Assembly (NCBI RefSeq): GCF_003351225.1
Contig: NZ_QQSY01000002.1
Span: 819,917-883,916 of the forward strand
DNA: 64,000 bases
Direction: 5' to 3'
DNA from: Dyella solisilvae
GTDB taxonomy: Bacteria > Pseudomonadota > Gammaproteobacteria > Xanthomonadales > Rhodanobacteraceae
Positions 53,530-63,801 of the stretch are shown one piece after another (positions within the stretch are counted from its first letter, which is position 1; each line of letters starts with the position of its first letter). The notes under the pieces are model-generated. The model was not told where the DNA came from. It saw nothing but the letters and a program-made list of their open reading frames with translations, and made no database searches. Made by a program: the position numbers and the translations under genes.

Positions 53530-54171
53530 TCAGCGCAGCGCGGCGGCTTCGCGCGCGAGCTGCTCGATGCCGGCCCAGTCGCCGCTGCGCAGCTTGTCGG
53601 CCGGCGTCAGCCAGGAACCACCCACGCACACTACGTTCGGCAACGAGAGGAAGTCGGTTGCGCTGGCGAGGGTGATGCCACCGGTCGGGCAGAACTTCAT
53701 CTGCGGCAACGGACTCGCCCACGCGCCGATCAGCTTGTGGCCACCGGCGGGCACGGCGGGGAAAAACTTCACGTGGCGATAGCCGCGTTCGAGCAGCGTC
53801 ATCACTTCGCTCGCGGTGGCGGTGCCGGGCAGCAGCGGCAGCTCGCTGTCGTCCGCGGCGTCCAGCAGGCCAGGCGATACGCCGGGCGACACTGCAAAGC
53901 GGGCGCCGGCCTTGAAGGCGGCGCGCAGATCCTTGGCGCTGAGCACGGTGCCCACGCCGACCACCGCGCCTTCCACGTCCTCGGCGATGGCCTTGATCGC
54001 GTCGAGCGCCGCCGGCGTGCGCAGCGTGACTTCAATGGCCGGCGTGCCGCCGGCGACCAGCGCTCGCGCCATCGGCACAGCGGCGCGTGCGTCTTCGATG
54101 ATCACCACCGGCACCACGGGCGCCAGGCGCAGGGTGGCGGCGATCTGCTGTTGCTTCTGTTCGATGCTCAT
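53530..54171 (-). CDS. eda: 2-dehydro-3-deoxy-phosphogluconate aldolase (KDPG aldolase)
   Basis: Eda splits KDPG into pyruvate and glyceraldehyde-3-phosphate, the final Entner-Doudoroff step. The 213-residue cytoplasmic class I aldolase has Glu47 in the AIEVTLRT motif and the Schiff-base Lys135 in RHVKFFPA, with the glycine-rich phosphate-binding segment CPTGGIT. A longer in-frame start exists at 54258, but MSIEQKQQQI at 54171 matches the normal length. It is the last gene of zwf-pgl-edd-eda. The 186-base gap to edd contains a palindromic repeat (54293-54312). Confidence 0.96.
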   Translation of the reverse strand: MSIEQKQQQIAATLRLAPVVPVVIIEDARAAVPMARALVAGGTPAIEVTLRTPAALDAIKAIAEDVEGAVVGVGTVLSAKDLRAAFKAGARFAVSPGVSPGLLDAADDSELPLLPGTATASEVMTLLERGYRHVKFFPAVPAGGHKLIGAWASPLPQMKFCPTGGITLASATDFLSLPNVVCVGGSWLTPADKLRSGDWAGIEQLAREAAALR

Positions 54172-54292
54172 GGCGTTCCGTGGATGCGAGGTGGAGTCAG
54201 CGACCTGCAACCGTGCTGTTGTCGCGGAGCAACCCGATAAGGGACTGCACCGAGGCACGGCGACGTTGCTTCTCGGACATCAGAGGCCCCGG

Positions 54293-54312
54293 ATTCCTGC
54301 GTACGCAGGAAT
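54293..54312. repeat. Perfect 20-base palindrome, REP-like
   Basis: ATTCCTGC, GTAC, GCAGGAAT form a perfect 20-base palindrome between edd and eda, next to AATGACGCG. The arms resemble the REP-like units at 18959-19099 and 59576-59683. Confidence 0.7.
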
Positions 54313-54357
54313 GACGCGCGGGTAGCAGTGATGTCCGGAGGCCGCGCTAAACATGTT

Positions 54358-56175
<1,818 letters not shown>

Positions 56176-56242
56176 GTTGGAACTCCGCAAAGTCGGGTGG
56201 CGCGCATGCGTGCGCGCCAATCAATCAGGTGGGGCCGTCGCC

Positions 56243-56956
56243 TCAAGGACTCCAGTAGACCGCCACCGGTACGCGCTGCTGGGTCAGCACCGCGCGCACG
56301 GGGAAATTCGCCGCCGCGTCCAGGCCCAGGCGAGCGTCGGCCAGCAACTGGCGCTTGGCCTCGCCCTCGATGTGCAGGAACAGCGCGCGCGTGTCGAGCA
56401 GGGTGGACAGCGTGAACGTGATGCGCGGCTCGCCCGCACCGGGCGCGCGCATTGGCAGCACGCGCACCGGATTGTGCGGATCCAGCGCCTCCGGCAGGCG
56501 ATCACCGCCGGGAAAGAACGAGGCCGTGTGACCGTCGTTGCCCATGCCCAGCACCACGGCGTCGAACGGCATACCGAGCGACGCCATGCGCGCACGCACC
56601 GCGGCGAGTCCGGCTTCCGGCGTGGGCGCGTCGGCGTACAGCGGCACGAATTGCGCGGCGGAGGCCTCGTGCTGGAGCAGCAGCGACTTCACCAGGGCGG
56701 CGTTGGAACGCTCATGGCTCTCGGGCACCCAGCGCTCATCGACCAGGGTGATCTGGACCTTGGCCCAGTCCAGCGACTGGCGCGACAGGCGTTCGAAGAA
56801 ATGACGCGGCGTGCTGCCGCCGGACACGGCGAGCAGCCCCCGCCCGCGTTCGGCGATGCTTTCGCGAAGGAGCTCGGCGACCCGTTCGGCCAGCGCCACG
56901 GCCAGCGCCTGGCCGTCGGTGAAACTATGGGTGGTCACGTTCAGTTTGTCGGGCAT
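56243..56956 (-). CDS. pgl: 6-phosphogluconolactonase
   Basis: Pgl hydrolyses 6-phosphogluconolactone to 6-phosphogluconate. The 237-residue protein has the sugar-isomerase-like (NagB-type) fold typical of DevB/Pgl. It shows LLAVSGGSTPRHFFERLS near the N-terminus, ITLVDERWVP and VVLGMGNDGHTASFFPGGDRL with the catalytic His. I start at MPDKLNVTTHSF, since the frame runs 30 codons further upstream without homology. It lies 67 bases before edd and 135 bases after zwf. Confidence 0.95.
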   Translation of the reverse strand: MPDKLNVTTHSFTDGQALAVALAERVAELLRESIAERGRGLLAVSGGSTPRHFFERLSRQSLDWAKVQITLVDERWVPESHERSNAALVKSLLLQHEASAAQFVPLYADAPTPEAGLAAVRARMASLGMPFDAVVLGMGNDGHTASFFPGGDRLPEALDPHNPVRVLPMRAPGAGEPRITFTLSTLLDTRALFLHIEGEAKRQLLADARLGLDAAANFPVRAVLTQQRVPVAVYWSP

Positions 56957-57091
56957 GGCGGGTGGGATGTCGGCTCGCGCGGCACACACACGCGCGTCGG
57001 CAGAAGCGGGGAGGTCATCGAGTCTAGGCAGGCCCCCGCGATGCACAGGTGAAGCACCCGTGCATCGCCGTGGATCAAGCCGAACCGTTGC

Positions 57092-58567
57092 TTACTCACT
57101 GTCCTCGTTCCAGGTGCGGCCGTCGCGCTCGATCAGCGCCACCGCCGCGGTCGGTCCCCAGGTGCCTGCGCCGTAGGGACGCGGCGCCTCGCCGCTGTTG
57201 GCCCAGGCTCCGAGGATGGGGTCGGCCCACTGCCATGCCGCTTCCACTTCGTCGCGTCGCATGAACAGCGTCGGGTTGCCGCGCACCACGTCGAGCAACA
57301 GGCGCTCGTAAGCGTCGGGCTGCTGCACGCCGAAAGCCTCGGCAAAGCTCATGTCCAGCGACACGTGGCGCAGGCGCAGGCCGCCCGGGCCCGGATCCTT
57401 GATGGTGACCCACAGCTTGATGTTTTCACCCGGCTGCAGGCGCAGCACCAGGCGGTTCTGCGCGAGCTGGCCCGCCGAAGCGGCGAAGATCGAGTGCGGC
57501 ACCTGCTTGAACACCACCACGATCTCGGACACGCGCTCGGGCAGGCGCTTGCCGGTGCGCAGGTAGAACGGCACGCCGGCCCAGCGCCAGTTGGCGATCT
57601 CGACCTTCAGCGCCGTGAAGGTCTCGGTGTTCGACTTGTGATCCTTCAGCTCGTCCAGGTAACCCGGCACGGCCTGCCCTTCGGCGGCGCCGGCGCGGTA
57701 CTGGCCACGCACGGTGAGCTGCGCGGCGTTGCTTTCATCGATCGGCTGGAGCGAACGCAGCACCTTGAGCTTCTCGTCGCGCACCGCATCGGGCGCGAGC
57801 GAGGAGGGCGGCTCCATCGCCACCATGCACAGCAGCTGCAGCATGTGGTTCTGCACCATGTCGCGCAGCGCGCCGGCATGGTCGTAATAGCCCGCGCGCT
57901 GGCCGACGCCCAACGTTTCGGCCACGGTGATCTGCACGTGGTCGATGTGCGAGGCATTCCACAGCGGCTCGAACAGCACATTGCCGAAGCGCAAGGCGAG
58001 CAGGTTCTGCACCGTCTCCTTGCCAAGGTAGTGGTCGATGCGGAAGGTCTGCGATTCGTCGAACACCTGGCCAACCGCATCGTTGATCTGGTTGGCGCTG
58101 GCGAGGTCGCGGCCGATGGGCTTTTCCAGCACCACGCGCGCCTTGCCCTTGTTGAGGCCGTAGCCGCCCAGGCGCTTGCAGATGTCGACGAACAGCTCCG
58201 GCGAGGTGGAGAGATAGAACACCCGCACGTGGTCCGGCTGCTCGCCGATCAGCGCGGCGAACGCGTCCCAGCCGTCGTCCTTGCGCGCATCGAGCGAGCG
58301 GTAGTGCACCAGTCGCAGGAAGTCATCGATCTTGCCCGGCTGGCCGCCGTTGTTCTGCAGGGCCTTGCGGATGGTGGCGCGGTAGCCCTCGTCGTCCGTC
58401 GCCTCGCGGGCGATGCCGACGATGCGGCTGACATCGGGGATCTGTCCGTCCACGTAGCGGTGGTACAGCGCAGGCAGCAGTTTGCGAACGGCGAGGTCGC
58501 CGGTTCCGCCGAAAATCACCAGGTCGAAAGCGTCGACCGGTTGGGGAGAAGCAGTCACTTCAGTCAC
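57092..58567 (-). CDS. zwf: Glucose-6-phosphate 1-dehydrogenase
   Basis: Zwf oxidises glucose-6-phosphate to 6-phosphogluconolactone with NAD(P)+. With the GTG at 58567 the protein has 491 residues, the usual length. It shows the nucleotide-binding loop FGGTGDLAVRKLLPAL at about 19-34 and the substrate/active-site motif RIDHYLGKE at 176-184 (His179). Longer starts at 58603 (ATG) and 58648 (ATG) exist. I prefer 58567 because the conserved N-terminus begins here and because a 20-base palindrome covers the 58603 codon. It heads the ED operon and is divergent from gntR. Confidence 0.95.
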   Translation of the reverse strand: MTEVTASPQPVDAFDLVIFGGTGDLAVRKLLPALYHRYVDGQIPDVSRIVGIAREATDDEGYRATIRKALQNNGGQPGKIDDFLRLVHYRSLDARKDDGWDAFAALIGEQPDHVRVFYLSTSPELFVDICKRLGGYGLNKGKARVVLEKPIGRDLASANQINDAVGQVFDESQTFRIDHYLGKETVQNLLALRFGNVLFEPLWNASHIDHVQITVAETLGVGQRAGYYDHAGALRDMVQNHMLQLLCMVAMEPPSSLAPDAVRDEKLKVLRSLQPIDESNAAQLTVRGQYRAGAAEGQAVPGYLDELKDHKSNTETFTALKVEIANWRWAGVPFYLRTGKRLPERVSEIVVVFKQVPHSIFAASAGQLAQNRLVLRLQPGENIKLWVTIKDPGPGGLRLRHVSLDMSFAEAFGVQQPDAYERLLLDVVRGNPTLFMRRDEVEAAWQWADPILGAWANSGEAPRPYGAGTWGPTAAVALIERDGRTWNEDSE

Positions 58568-58590
58568 CTCGAGGCGATGCGGAGAGCGGT

Positions 58591-58769
58591 ACGTGGCATG
58601 CATACCACGTGCGATGCCGGTCGATCGTACCAGTGACATACCAGACAAAACCAGTTCCCTCGATCCAATATTTTTAGCCAGTCAGCACAACGGCTCGACC
58701 CCAAAATTGGTACGACCGCAAAGGCTCGCCGTAACAACCGATTGCCATACTGGTATGGTCATTGGTATC
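58591..58769. promoter_or_regulatory. Cluster of candidate GntR operator sites between zwf and gntR
   Basis: A near-perfect 20-base palindrome is at 58591-58610 (9 of 10 pairs). Three ACCAG units are phased at 10-11 base intervals (58629, 58640, 58650). A CCATAC..GTATGG palindrome lies at 58745-58758, followed by TGGTAT at 58763-58768. Shared half-site is TGGTAT/ATACCA, the style recognised by GntR/HutC-type proteins. Assignment to the neighbouring regulator is inference. Confidence 0.55.
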
Positions 58770-58777
58770 GTTGAGGC

Positions 58778-59530
58778 ATGGAAACCGCCCTCGTCAATGA
58801 ATACCGCCGGCTCAGCCGGGACCCGGCCGCCAGCCAGCCTCTGGCCTACCTGCGCCTGCGCCGGGCCATCCGCAACGTGGTCGAACACCGGGATATCGAG
58901 CCGGGGCAGGCCCTGCCCAGCGAACGCGACCTTTCGCGCCTGCTGCAGCTGTCCCGGGTGACGGTGCGCAAGGCGATCGCCGGCCTGGTGGAAGAGGGCC
59001 TGCTCAACCAGCGCCATGGCGCGGGCACCTTCGTGGCCGAGCGCATCATCAAGCCGATGTCCCGCCTGACCAGCTTCACCGAGGACCTGCGCGCACGCGG
59101 CCTCAATCCGCGGTCGGAATTCTTCGAGCGCGGCATCGGCGAGGTGACGCCCGAGGAGTCGATGGCGCTCAATCTCTCGCCGGGCGTGCTGGTGGCGCGC
59201 CTGCACCGCGTGCGCTACGCCAAGGAAGAGCCGCTGGCGATCGAGCGCAGCGTGGTGCCGGCCAGCATCCTGCCGGACCCGATGGTGGTGCACGACTCGC
59301 TGTACCAGGTGCTGGAAACCCTCGGCTGCCGTCCACGCCGTGCGTTGCAGCGACTGCGCGCGGTATCACTTGGCGCGCAGCAGGCTCGACTGCTGCACGT
59401 ACCAGCCGGCAGCGCCGGCCTCAACATCGAACGCCGCAGCTTCCTCGACGATGGCCGCGTGGTGGAGTTCACCACCTCGTGGTATCGCGGCGACATCTAC
59501 GACTTTGTGGCGGAATTGCAGACGGATTGA
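58778..59530 (+). CDS. GntR family regulator with UTRA (HutC-type) domain
   Basis: The 250-residue protein has an N-terminal GntR winged helix-turn-helix (about 20-90), with ALPSERDLSRLLQLSRVTVRKAI and GLLNQRHGAGTFVAE, and a C-terminal UTRA effector domain (about 95-245). UTRA domains bind small metabolites such as sugar phosphates or amino-acid derivatives. The gene is divergent from zwf-pgl-edd-eda, with matching half-sites in between, so it is a likely controller of the Entner-Doudoroff operon and of itself. The effector is unknown. Confidence 0.9.
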   Translation: METALVNEYRRLSRDPAASQPLAYLRLRRAIRNVVEHRDIEPGQALPSERDLSRLLQLSRVTVRKAIAGLVEEGLLNQRHGAGTFVAERIIKPMSRLTSFTEDLRARGLNPRSEFFERGIGEVTPEESMALNLSPGVLVARLHRVRYAKEEPLAIERSVVPASILPDPMVVHDSLYQVLETLGCRPRRALQRLRAVSLGAQQARLLHVPAGSAGLNIERRSFLDDGRVVEFTTSWYRGDIYDFVAELQTD

Positions 59531-59575
59531 GGGAGCCCGACGCATCCTTCGCGCCCCTTCGGCGTCACCGTAAGG

Positions 59576-59683
59576 CACTGGATCCCAGCTTTCGCTGGGA
59601 TGACGAGCGTAGATCGCGGAGACCGATTTGCGTCGACGCGTCGACTTGCCTGCCGTCATTCCAGCGAAAGCTGGAATCCAGTG
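59576..59683. repeat. Inverted pair of REP-like elements
   Basis: A 29-base unit lies at 59576-59604 in one orientation (CACTGGATCCCAGC...) and at 59655-59683 in the reverse orientation. The arms are similar but not identical. The pair sits between gntR and the convergent S33 peptidase gene. It is related to 18959-19099. Confidence 0.8.
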
Positions 59684-59715
59684 TCTTTAGGGCCGACAGC
59701 AAATCCACCCAGGCC

Positions 59716-60870
59716 CTAGCGCACGATTTCCGCCGGCGCCGCATCCCCCACCTGCTGCGCCAGCGGCAACGCATCCGTCACCAGATGCACGAGGAAGCGG
59801 CCCGGCTGCTCCTGCATCATCATGTGCGCCGAATCGGCGAAGGACACCAGCTTCTTCGACGGCGCGTGGATGTGCGAGTACCACTCCTCGGTCAACTCGT
59901 GCGGCGTGGTGTAGTCGTGCGCGCCCACGAAGACGATCACCGGGCAGCCGAAGTTGGTGACGTGGTCGAAATCGGTGGCCAGCAACGCCGGCAGCAGGTG
60001 GTTGAGCGAGAACAGGCTGCCCTTGCCCATCGCGACCCGGTCTTCGTGGGTGTAGTCGGGCGACAGCGACTCGGCATCGTCCTCGAACTGGTAGTCCTTT
60101 CGGCCCCACGCGAGACCGCCGTAATACATCTCCCACTTGCTGCGCACCCCGACGTGATCGATTGTCAGCTGGTTCCCGGGATAGGGCGCGATCGCTTCCA
60201 GTTCGCGGATCGCGGTCTGGTTGCCTTCCTCGCGCGCGCGGCGCAATGCGAAGTTGTATCCCGCCTCTTCGTTGTGGCGACCGTTCACCACCTGGCCGGT
60301 GGAGATGTACGCGTAGAACCAGTCCGGGTGACGCTGCGCGAGTTCCACACCGAGGATCGAACCCCACGAGTGGCCCAGCAGGAAGATCTTCTGCTTGCCG
60401 TAGTGCTCGCACAGGTACTGCACCAGCTTGGCCGCGTCGTCGGTCATGCCATCGACGCTCATCCCCGGCGCCATGGCCTCCTCGCTGTTGGCGCCATACG
60501 TCTTGCCGGCGCCGCGCTGATCCCACTGCACCACGGTGAAGTAGTCCTCCCAGGCGGTCTGGAAGGTGTACGCCTCCGGTAGTGCTGGCGAGGCCGGGCC
60601 ACCGTGGAGAAACAGCAGAATGGGGTTGCGCCGATCCTTGCCGCGCACCGAGATCCACTGGTCGATGCCGTTGATGTGCAGCTTCACCTTCTCGTCGATG
60701 CCCTGCGTGGTGACGATCTGGCGGTTGCTGTCCAGGATGCGCGTGACCTGCTCGCGCGTCATCGTCTGCGGCTTGGCCTGCGCCGCTGCGTCGTCGGCAC
60801 ACGCCGGGTGGGCGGCGACACCAGTGGCCATGGCCAGCGTGAACAGCAAGGTGGTGCGGAAGGTGGTCAA
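59716..60870 (-). CDS. Exported S33 family peptidase (proline iminopeptidase-like)
   Basis: The 384-residue protein has a signal peptide (about 1-25) and an alpha/beta-hydrolase domain. HGGP lies at 89-92 (oxyanion hole), Ser168 in GHSWG (166-170), Asp319 in VGAHDYTTP and His349 in DSAHMMM. This fits prolyl aminopeptidase-type enzymes that trim N-terminal proline. The only well-placed start is TTG at 60870, with GGAGAG at 60876-60881 ahead of it; an ATG just before is out of frame. It converges on gntR across a REP pair. Confidence 0.87.
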   Translation of the reverse strand: MTTFRTTLLFTLAMATGVAAHPACADDAAAQAKPQTMTREQVTRILDSNRQIVTTQGIDEKVKLHINGIDQWISVRGKDRRNPILLFLHGGPASPALPEAYTFQTAWEDYFTVVQWDQRGAGKTYGANSEEAMAPGMSVDGMTDDAAKLVQYLCEHYGKQKIFLLGHSWGSILGVELAQRHPDWFYAYISTGQVVNGRHNEEAGYNFALRRAREEGNQTAIRELEAIAPYPGNQLTIDHVGVRSKWEMYYGGLAWGRKDYQFEDDAESLSPDYTHEDRVAMGKGSLFSLNHLLPALLATDFDHVTNFGCPVIVFVGAHDYTTPHELTEEWYSHIHAPSKKLVSFADSAHMMMQEQPGRFLVHLVTDALPLAQQVGDAAPAEIVR

Positions 60871-61263
60871 GGCATCTCTCCTGAGCAAACGATGTGATGG
60901 TTTCCGTCCAGCCGCTGCGACCGGCAGCGGCACGAGTGCGTGTCCGGCGCCTGCATCGGCAGGCCATCGCGGACTCACGATGCCTTGAGCAAGCGGCGTG
61001 CCAACCTTCCGAAAGGCGCCAGCAGCTCGGCGGATCAAGGAGTTGCGCCTGCGATGCCCAGGCAGGCGATGAGTCCGCGGACACTGGCGCGGACGTCCGC
61101 CCATGTCCGCACATCGAGGCAACTTCTTGCGTGACGTGCAGCACGACGTGGCGACCCACTCGTTCATGGAGATGAGCAGAACCTATCCGGAGCACCAGCG
61201 ATTTCACTTGCGCGATATCCCAAAGCAGGCACACTCGACGACCCTTGTTGCAGGGCCAGTCGG
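60871..61263. other. Gap between the S33 peptidase and the ClpP-like protein gene
   Basis: In 393 bases between divergent genes I see the S33 ribosome site, several short palindromes and no RNA gene. Short open frames here have no family resemblance. No promoter is convincing. Confidence 0.45.
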
Positions 61264-62460
61264 GTGCAGGTCATTCAATCAGTCGTCGGTCGCGTCTGCC
61301 GTTACGGACGCAACGCGCGTCGCTTGCGGATCGCATGGTTGCTGGCCGCTGGTGGCATGACACTTGCCGCTCAGGTGTATGCAGCGGATCCCGCCGCTCC
61401 CGGCGTTGGCGGCGCGCCAGTCGAAGCCACTGGCGCGATGGCGTTCCAGGTCAACGATGACAGCACGACGCTGGCCGTGGCCAAGGTGCCGCAGATCTAC
61501 TTGTACGGCCCCATTGATGCCGATGCGGCAAACCGATTCGACGCATTGCTGAAGTCGGGCAAGATCCGCCGCGGTTCTGACATCTATCTCAATTCGCCCG
61601 GCGGTGACATGGCGGCGGGACTCGCGCTGGGTCGCCTGTTCCGTTCCTACTCGCTGGGCACGCACCTGGGCGTGCCGCGGCGCACCTCGCGCATGCCGGC
61701 GATGCCGCGCGCAGCGCAATGCGCCAACGCTTGCGCCTATGCCTATCTCGGTGGCCTCTATCGCTGGGCGCCTTCAGGCAACGACCGGCTCGGCGTGCCT
61801 CCGCACGATGCGGCGGCGGCAACGGGCCCCGGTTCGGTCACGCCTACGGAACTGACCAGCTATCTCAAGGACATGGACATTCGCGCCGACCTGCTGGCGC
61901 CGCCGCCCACGGCGCCGGGCGAAGAGGTGGCCTGGCTCGACTCCGAGCGCGTGCTGGCCACCGGTCTGGCCAACAATGGCTATCTCGCCACGACCGCGAC
62001 TTATCGGCCGATGGCTGCGGAGACCTCGCTGCTGCTCAGCCAGATGTCGCGCGACGGCGAACACCGCATCACGCTGCTGTGCCGTCCGGAAGGCATGACG
62101 CTGACGGCCCAGTACGTGATCGGCACCGAGCGCTCGCGCAAGATCGCCGCGCGCGTCACGCGCTCCTATTTCGAGATCGACCAGCAGCCGACGCCACAGC
62201 AAGAGACAGGCAACGTCTCCATGGTCGACCAGTCGCTGGTATTCAGCCACCCGGTGCCGGTGGACGAACTCAACCGGCTGCTGTCCGCCCGCACCATGGG
62301 CGCGTGGCTCGCGGACCGTGGCGGCGCGGTCCGCTACGGCTTCCTGCTGTCGCTTGCCGGCGTGCAGAACCACCTGCGCGAATACAGCGCCAGCTGCCAG
62401 CAGATCGCCAAGGCAGGCGCCGGCGCGAGCACGGCCGCGGCGCAGGCGCCACGTCACTGA
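61264..62460 (+). CDS. Exported ClpP-like (crotonase-fold) protein with Asn in place of the catalytic Ser
   Basis: The 398-residue protein has a long basic N-terminus, a signal peptide ending near residue 41 (AAQVYAADP) and a ClpP/crotonase-like core. IYLYGPIDADAANRFDALL and IYLNSPGGDMAAGLALGRL (about 108-125) match the substrate-strand region of ClpP and related exported proteins. The expected catalytic motif C-x-S-A-C reads CANAC at 153-157, so Asn155 replaces Ser. The His region RLGVPPHD is near 176-182. The C-terminal 200 residues are unassigned. It may be a binding protein or an altered enzyme. The GTG start is uncertain. Confidence 0.75.
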   Translation: MQVIQSVVGRVCRYGRNARRLRIAWLLAAGGMTLAAQVYAADPAAPGVGGAPVEATGAMAFQVNDDSTTLAVAKVPQIYLYGPIDADAANRFDALLKSGKIRRGSDIYLNSPGGDMAAGLALGRLFRSYSLGTHLGVPRRTSRMPAMPRAAQCANACAYAYLGGLYRWAPSGNDRLGVPPHDAAAATGPGSVTPTELTSYLKDMDIRADLLAPPPTAPGEEVAWLDSERVLATGLANNGYLATTATYRPMAAETSLLLSQMSRDGEHRITLLCRPEGMTLTAQYVIGTERSRKIAARVTRSYFEIDQQPTPQQETGNVSMVDQSLVFSHPVPVDELNRLLSARTMGAWLADRGGAVRYGFLLSLAGVQNHLREYSASCQQIAKAGAGASTAAAQAPRH

Positions 62461-62516
62461 GGCTTATCGTGAGGCGCCAGGCTCGCTGACCCGTTAGGCG
62501 GCCTGAAGCAGGCAGC

Positions 62517-62747
62517 TCACGACTTGCTGCAGCACGAGCCCTGCTGCTGGATCGGCGGACACGGCACGGAGCCGTACGAACAGAACACGCAGCAATCGCC
62601 GGGTTTCGGCTTCAGCAACTCGCCACAACCGGTGCACTCGTAGAAGAACACGCAGGCGTTCGTCGGCATGGTCTCGGTCTTCTGGCGCCCACAGGCCGGG
62701 CAGGTCAGCGTGGATTCCAGCAAGAGTTTTTTCGGCTCGGTGTTCAT
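62517..62747 (-). CDS. GDCCVxC domain small Cys-rich protein
   Basis: The 76-residue protein contains TCPACG, the second pair YECTGCGEL and the diagnostic GDCCVFCSYGSVPCPPIQ. This matches the GDCCVxC family, which includes some selenoproteins and often lies near mercury or metal-stress genes. The gene ends in CCSKS. About 12 cysteines suggest metal binding. All Cys codons here are TGC or TGT, so it is not a selenoprotein. The ATG at 62747 is preferred to the longer open frame upstream because the conserved region begins just after it. Confidence 0.87.
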   Translation of the reverse strand: MNTEPKKLLLESTLTCPACGRQKTETMPTNACVFFYECTGCGELLKPKPGDCCVFCSYGSVPCPPIQQQGSCCSKS

Positions 62748-62787
62748 CTGTTTGCGCGCCTGGCTTTCCGCCACTCCATGGTCAAGC

Positions 62788-63171
62788 TTAGTCGACTGCG
62801 CTGATCGAGACGTAATAACCATCAGGATCACGCAGCGAGAACTCCATGGTCTCGGTGTTCGGATTCCTGTGCGGCTCCTCTTCGAATCGGGCGACAAGCG
62901 TACGCGCCGTGGTCAGGGCCCGCTCGAAATCGTCCACGCGGAAGAACAGCAGCAGGCCATTGCCAGGCGTGGCGTCGGCTGGGCTCATCAAGGGCGGATG
63001 CTCATGAACGCCCCACTCGTGCAGGCAGAGCAGAACCGTGCCATCCGTGTCGAGGATCTGCCCGAAGTCGTCATGGGCCGGAGCGGTCGGTGGCTGGCCA
63101 AGCAGCGCCTGGTACCAGCGAAAGCTGGCCGCCACGTCCTCCACGCCGATGATTGTCCAGAGTCGTTTCAT
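62788..63171 (-). CDS. VOC (glyoxalase/bleomycin resistance) family protein
   Basis: The 127-residue protein has two beta-alpha-beta-beta-beta modules typical of the vicinal-oxygen-chelate superfamily. The N-terminal VEDVAASFRWYQALLG and the C-terminal FSLRDPDGYYVSISAVD bracket a His/Glu metal-site pattern (WGVHEHPP, FRVDDFERAL). Substrate unknown: glyoxalase, bleomycin-binding or dioxygenase roles are all possible. It lies 40 bases upstream of the GDCCVxC gene on the same strand. Possible joint transcription is inferred from spacing only. Confidence 0.85.
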   Translation of the reverse strand: MKRLWTIIGVEDVAASFRWYQALLGQPPTAPAHDDFGQILDTDGTVLLCLHEWGVHEHPPLMSPADATPGNGLLLFFRVDDFERALTTARTLVARFEEEPHRNPNTETMEFSLRDPDGYYVSISAVD

Positions 63172-63307
63172 GGGCCCACCCTTTGATCCAGCGGATTCAT
63201 CGACGGACACGCGCTTTGGGTTGTGCATCTAGGTACAGGTGTCGGTCGCAATGACGCGTGCACAAACCTGCCCCAAGTCCGAAGGCGCCAGCGCCCCGAT
63301 CGAATGA

Positions 63308-63760
63308 TCAGGCGCGTGGCTTCACACTCGAAGGTAGAATCATGAAGTCGCTCGTCCTCTCAAGCGATTCCATGGCCGCCAGCAGCGCCGCTGGTGGGGC
63401 GATGAGCTTGCGCTCGTTGAGATCGAGCCATCCACCCGCGCTGGTGACGCGTGCACTGAGCTTTCCGTCGGGACGAAAGATCTCGTGCCGCAGCAGGAAG
63501 CGACTGCCATCATCGGAGTGACCCGCTATGGCATACGTCACCGTGATCTGCTGCTGCAGGCCGATCTCCTTGAAGTACTCAACCTCGTCCTTCATCACCA
63601 CCGGACCGATCTTCAGGCGCACGAATTCTTCCATGGGGAAGCCGTGTTCCATCAGAAACATCTGTCTCACGTCGGCTGTCTTGTCCAGATAGGCCGTGTT
63701 CCGCATATGCGAATTGAAGTCCATGTCGCCCCAGCCGGCATACAACGTCTTCGTGTACAT
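63308..63760 (-). CDS. Hotdog-fold acyl-CoA thioesterase family protein
   Basis: The 150-residue protein matches the 4HBT hotdog thioesterase pattern. The catalytic motif DMDFNSHMRNTAYLD appears at about 13-27 and is followed by an alternating beta-sheet/helix fold. Members hydrolyse acyl-CoA thioesters in the cytoplasm; chain specificity is not readable here. A GGGAG ribosome site lies just upstream and a perfect TATAAT (minus strand) at 63801-63796 points to its own promoter. It is not obviously linked to the VOC gene 137 bases downstream. Confidence 0.88.
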   Translation of the reverse strand: MYTKTLYAGWGDMDFNSHMRNTAYLDKTADVRQMFLMEHGFPMEEFVRLKIGPVVMKDEVEYFKEIGLQQQITVTYAIAGHSDDGSRFLLRHEIFRPDGKLSARVTSAGGWLDLNERKLIAPPAALLAAMESLERTSDFMILPSSVKPRA

Positions 63761-63795
63761 GCAGCTGCTCCCTCGGATGTGGATGGCGCCGAAAA

Positions 63796-63801
63796 ATTAT
63801 A
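63796..63801 (-). promoter_or_regulatory. Perfect -10 element upstream of the thioesterase gene
   Basis: TATAAT reads on the minus strand at 63801-63796, 35 bases before the ATG at 63760. No good -35 is apparent at 17 bases upstream, so this may be an extended -10 or a regulated promoter. Confidence 0.4.

Noticed and set aside
62517-62747. Selenocysteine reading of the GDCCVxC gene
   Set aside because: All relevant codons are TGC or TGT; no in-frame TGA is present at the diagnostic positions.
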